Part shown: one piece after another, positions 13,226 to 14,981 of the stretch | Layout of the letters: every line of letters begins with the position of its first letter | Position numbering within the stretch: position 1 is the stretch's first letter | Assembly (NCBI GenBank): GCA_016783355.1 | Contig: JADHWR010000029.1 | Location: 1-14,981 of the forward strand | Source: Candidatus Omnitrophota bacterium | Lineage (GTDB): Bacteria; Omnitrophota; Gorgyraeia; Gygaellales; JAHJCI01 | Reading direction: 5' to 3' | Length of the DNA stretch: 14,981 nt | Notes under the pieces: generated by a model | The model's database searches: none | What the model was told of the DNA's origin: nothing | Seen by the model: the letters and a program-made list of their open reading frames with translations, nothing else | Program-made: the position numbers and the translations under genes

Positions 13226-14709
13226 TGAAGGAACCAGTAAAGATTAGAGAGTTAGATTCTGACGAAAGAATAAATAATTTTAATGAGGTGGTTTTAGGCT
13301 ACAGCGAAGAGGAGGCGTTTAAAGAAGCCTCACGCTGCCTTCAGTGTAAAAATCCCGCCTGTATTTCCGGTTGTCCTGTAGGAGTAGATATTAAAAAATT
13401 TATTTATCAGATAACCCAAAAAGATTATCAAGCTGCTTATTCTACGATTAGAGAAAAGAATGATTTTCCTTCGGTTTGCGGAAGAGTTTGCCCTGCTGAA
13501 TATCAGTGTAGAATGGCTTGTGTGTTGAGTAAGAAAAATTTGCCGTTTGCCTCGAGGGAAGCAATCAACATACATTTTTTAGAAAGATTTGTTGCTGATT
13601 ATGGAATGAAGCATTGCAGCAGCAAGCAGGAGGCAGTAAACCCCGTTCGAAGTAAGGCGCCAGGGGCGACTGCCCCGCCTACGGCGGGGACTTCAAACGG
13701 GGTGAGCCACGAGTTTAAAGATAAAAAGGTGGCAGTGGTAGGCTCAGGTCCAGCAGGTCTGTGTGTTGCCGCAGAACTGGCAAGACAGGGCATCAAAGTA
13801 GTAGTTTTTGAAAGCCTTCATAAGCCAGGAGGGGTCCTGCGGTATGGAATTCCTCCTTTTCGGCTTTCGCGCAATATTTTGGATTTTGAAATAGATTATT
13901 TGAAGAAATTAGGAGTAAAGATTGTACCCAATTTTATTGTCGGCAGAGTTAAAATGTTAGATGAACTTTTTTCTGAAGGATATTCAGCGATATTTTTAGG
14001 ATTGGGGGCAGGCGTTCCTTCTTTTTTGAAAATAAAAGGAGAAAATTTATGTAACGTCTATTCCGCAAATGAATTCTTAACAAGAGTTAATCTTATGTGC
14101 GCATATAAATTTCCTCAATTTCATACCCCTGTTAACACAGGTAAAAATATTATAGTTATTGGCGGAGGGAATACGGCGATGGATGCAGCAAGAGTTGCGT
14201 TGAGGCTGCAAAAGATAAATGGAATCACAGCAAACGTAACAATTCTTTATCGCCGTAGCGAAGTTGAAATGCCGGCCAGACGTCCTGAAATTGAACATGC
14301 CAAAGAGGAGGGGGTAGGCTTTAAATTTTTAGTTCAGCCAAAAGAACTTACTGGTGATAAAAATGGATATGTGAGAAAAATCAGGTGTTTGCAATGCCGT
14401 TTAGGCGAGCCGGATAGTTCCGGAAGAAGAAGGCCCATTCCAATCGAAGGAAGCGATTTCGAGATAGAATGTGATTTAGTAATTATTGCTGTCGGCCTTA
14501 AAGCCAACAAACTTCTTACCAGTGTTACCCCTGATTTAAAAGTGGATAAATACGCAGATTTGGTAGTGTCGCCTGATACTATGGAGACTTCAATTAAGGG
14601 TGTCTATGCTGGCGGTGATATTGTAGGGGGAGAAGGCACAGTAATTGAAGCAATGGGTATGGCAAAAAAAGCATCCCGGGCAATAATTAAGTATCTTTGC
14701 CGGGATTAA
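13222..14709 (+). CDS. nfnB: NfnB/SfnB, GltD-like NADPH and ferredoxin-binding large subunit
   Basis: This is the large subunit of the Nfn complex, holding the bifurcating FAD, two [4Fe-4S] clusters and the NADPH site. The N-terminal cysteines are CLQCKNPACISGC (Cys39, 42, 47, 51) and CGRVCPAEYQCRMAC (Cys86, 90, 96, 100). The FAD Rossmann motif is VVGSGPAG (around 172-179), the NADPH motif GGGNTAMDAA (from 314), and the C-terminal FAD contact is GVYAGGDIVGGEGTVIEAMG. Relatives include the small subunit of glutamate synthase (GltD), but no gltB is present and nfnA is adjacent. A palindromic element adds about 22 residues (near 140-162) in the linker just before the FAD domain. The 495-residue length is otherwise usual. 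It ends by overlapping the convergent RRM gene by four bases. Confidence 0.94.
   Translation: MMKEPVKIRELDSDERINNFNEVVLGYSEEEAFKEASRCLQCKNPACISGCPVGVDIKKFIYQITQKDYQAAYSTIREKNDFPSVCGRVCPAEYQCRMACVLSKKNLPFASREAINIHFLERFVADYGMKHCSSKQEAVNPVRSKAPGATAPPTAGTSNGVSHEFKDKKVAVVGSGPAGLCVAAELARQGIKVVVFESLHKPGGVLRYGIPPFRLSRNILDFEIDYLKKLGVKIVPNFIVGRVKMLDELFSEGYSAIFLGLGAGVPSFLKIKGENLCNVYSANEFLTRVNLMCAYKFPQFHTPVNTGKNIIVIGGGNTAMDAARVALRLQKINGITANVTILYRRSEVEMPARRPEIEHAKEEGVGFKFLVQPKELTGDKNGYVRKIRCLQCRLGEPDSSGRRRPIPIEGSDFEIECDLVIIAVGLKANKLLTSVTPDLKVDKYADLVVSPDTMETSIKGVYAGGDIVGGEGTVIEAMGMAKKASRAIIKYLCRD
13637..13706. repeat. In-frame palindromic element inside nfnB (copy 3, PVR...SNG family)
   Basis: The arms ACCCCGTTCGAAGT (13640-13653) and ACTTCAAACGGGGT (13690-13703) pair with a single mismatch. 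TAAA flanks the left arm (13637-13640), and TGAG stands at the corresponding right position (13703-13706). The net length is 66 bases (22 codons), read as NPVRSK ... TSNGV in the same frame as the hydG copy. Removing 13641-13706 leaves the nfnB frame intact. The 19 bases AGTAAACCCCGTTCGAAGT are identical to the left end of copy 2. Confidence 0.9.
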
Positions 14710-14981
14710 TATGGTTTGTATCGAAAAGGTCTTTCTCTATCAGATCTCTCTCTTGGTTTTTTTGCTTTACTTACCTTTAAGGTTCTTCCTTTCAAATCCT
14801 GACCATCTAAAGATTCAATCGCTTTTTGGATTTCTTCTTCGGATTCTACCTCAACAAATCCAAACCCCTTAGATCTTCCTGTATATTTGTCTTTAATTAT
14901 CTCTATTGCTTTGGTATGCAACCCTTTTTCCTCGAAAGACTTTTTAAGGTCATCTTCGGCTACGCTGTATTCTAAATTACC
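14706..14981 (-). CDS. RRM-type RNA-binding protein (5' end outside window)
   Basis: This small protein carries a single RNA recognition motif like those of bacterial and cyanobacterial RNA-binding proteins. The reverse-strand frame is open to the window edge, where GNLEYSVAEDDLKKSFEE is the end of RNP-2 and the first helix, so the start lies beyond 14981. RNP-1 is RSKGFGFVEV near the centre, then EEIQKAIESLDGQDLKGRTLKVSKA completes the fold. The tail is short, basic and arginine-rich (KKPRERSDRERPFRYKPY). An internal TTG at 14921 is not a real start. Its function is probably RNA chaperone or post-transcriptional; no target is evident. The stop codon overlaps the nfnB stop by four bases. Confidence 0.93.
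   Translation of the reverse strand, partial: GNLEYSVAEDDLKKSFEEKGLHTKAIEIIKDKYTGRSKGFGFVEVESEEEIQKAIESLDGQDLKGRTLKVSKAKKPRERSDRERPFRYKPY

Noticed and set aside
13222..14709. Glutamate synthase small subunit (GltD)
   Set aside because: There is no large subunit gene nearby, and the gene is start-stop coupled to nfnA, which defines the Nfn pair.

Overview
This window is a dense bacterial gene block, almost entirely on the + strand, devoted to hydrogen metabolism, iron-sulfur cluster assembly and thiol redox chemistry. It opens inside an [FeFe]-hydrogenase catalytic subunit (its first codons lie before the window). This is followed by an MBL-fold hydrolase and the complete H-cluster maturation set hydG-hydE-hydF. 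Next come a secreted rhodanese-like protein, a flavodoxin-like protein, a 46-residue Cys-rich protein, ccdA, a TlpA-type thioredoxin, cutA, a stand-alone Nfu domain, sufB and sufC. Most junctions from 1791 to 11252 are stop/start overlaps (ATGA) or gaps of a few bases, so this looks like one long operon whose promoter lies upstream of the window. A convergent exported isoaspartyl methyltransferase (11259-11951, - strand) closes it.

The only long gene-free stretch (11952-12403) is packed with palindromes, tandem repeats and a probable mobile-element end. It finishes with a clear extended -10 promoter and a strong ribosome binding site for a second operon: nfnA-nfnB, the two subunits of NADH-dependent ferredoxin:NADP+ oxidoreductase. 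A convergent RRM RNA-binding protein gene runs off the right edge.

Together the genes describe an anaerobic, fermentative or syntrophic electron economy. A multi-cluster hydrogenase disposes of or takes up electrons, HydEFG build its active site, a minimal SufBC scaffold plus Nfu supply Fe-S clusters, and NfnAB balances NADH, NADPH and ferredoxin. No cysteine desulfurase, SufU, SufD or A-type carrier is present here.

The most unusual feature is a set of palindromic repeats. Three copies share arms of the type (A)CCCCGTTCGAAGT / ACTTCGAACGGGG(T). One lies inside hydG and one inside nfnB, both in frame and in the same reading frame (PVR...SNG). The third lies directly after the rhodanese stop codon. 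All have net lengths divisible by three (72, 84 and 66 bases), and two have TAAA at both ends. A second family of GC-rich palindromes (CCTGCC/GGCAGG) sits between hydG and hydE, in frame inside hydF, and across the 3' end of the small Cys-rich gene. This repeat style, with moderate-to-low GC and this gene set, resembles uncultured candidate phyla such as Omnitrophota (OP3). That assignment is inference from memory, not a computed placement.
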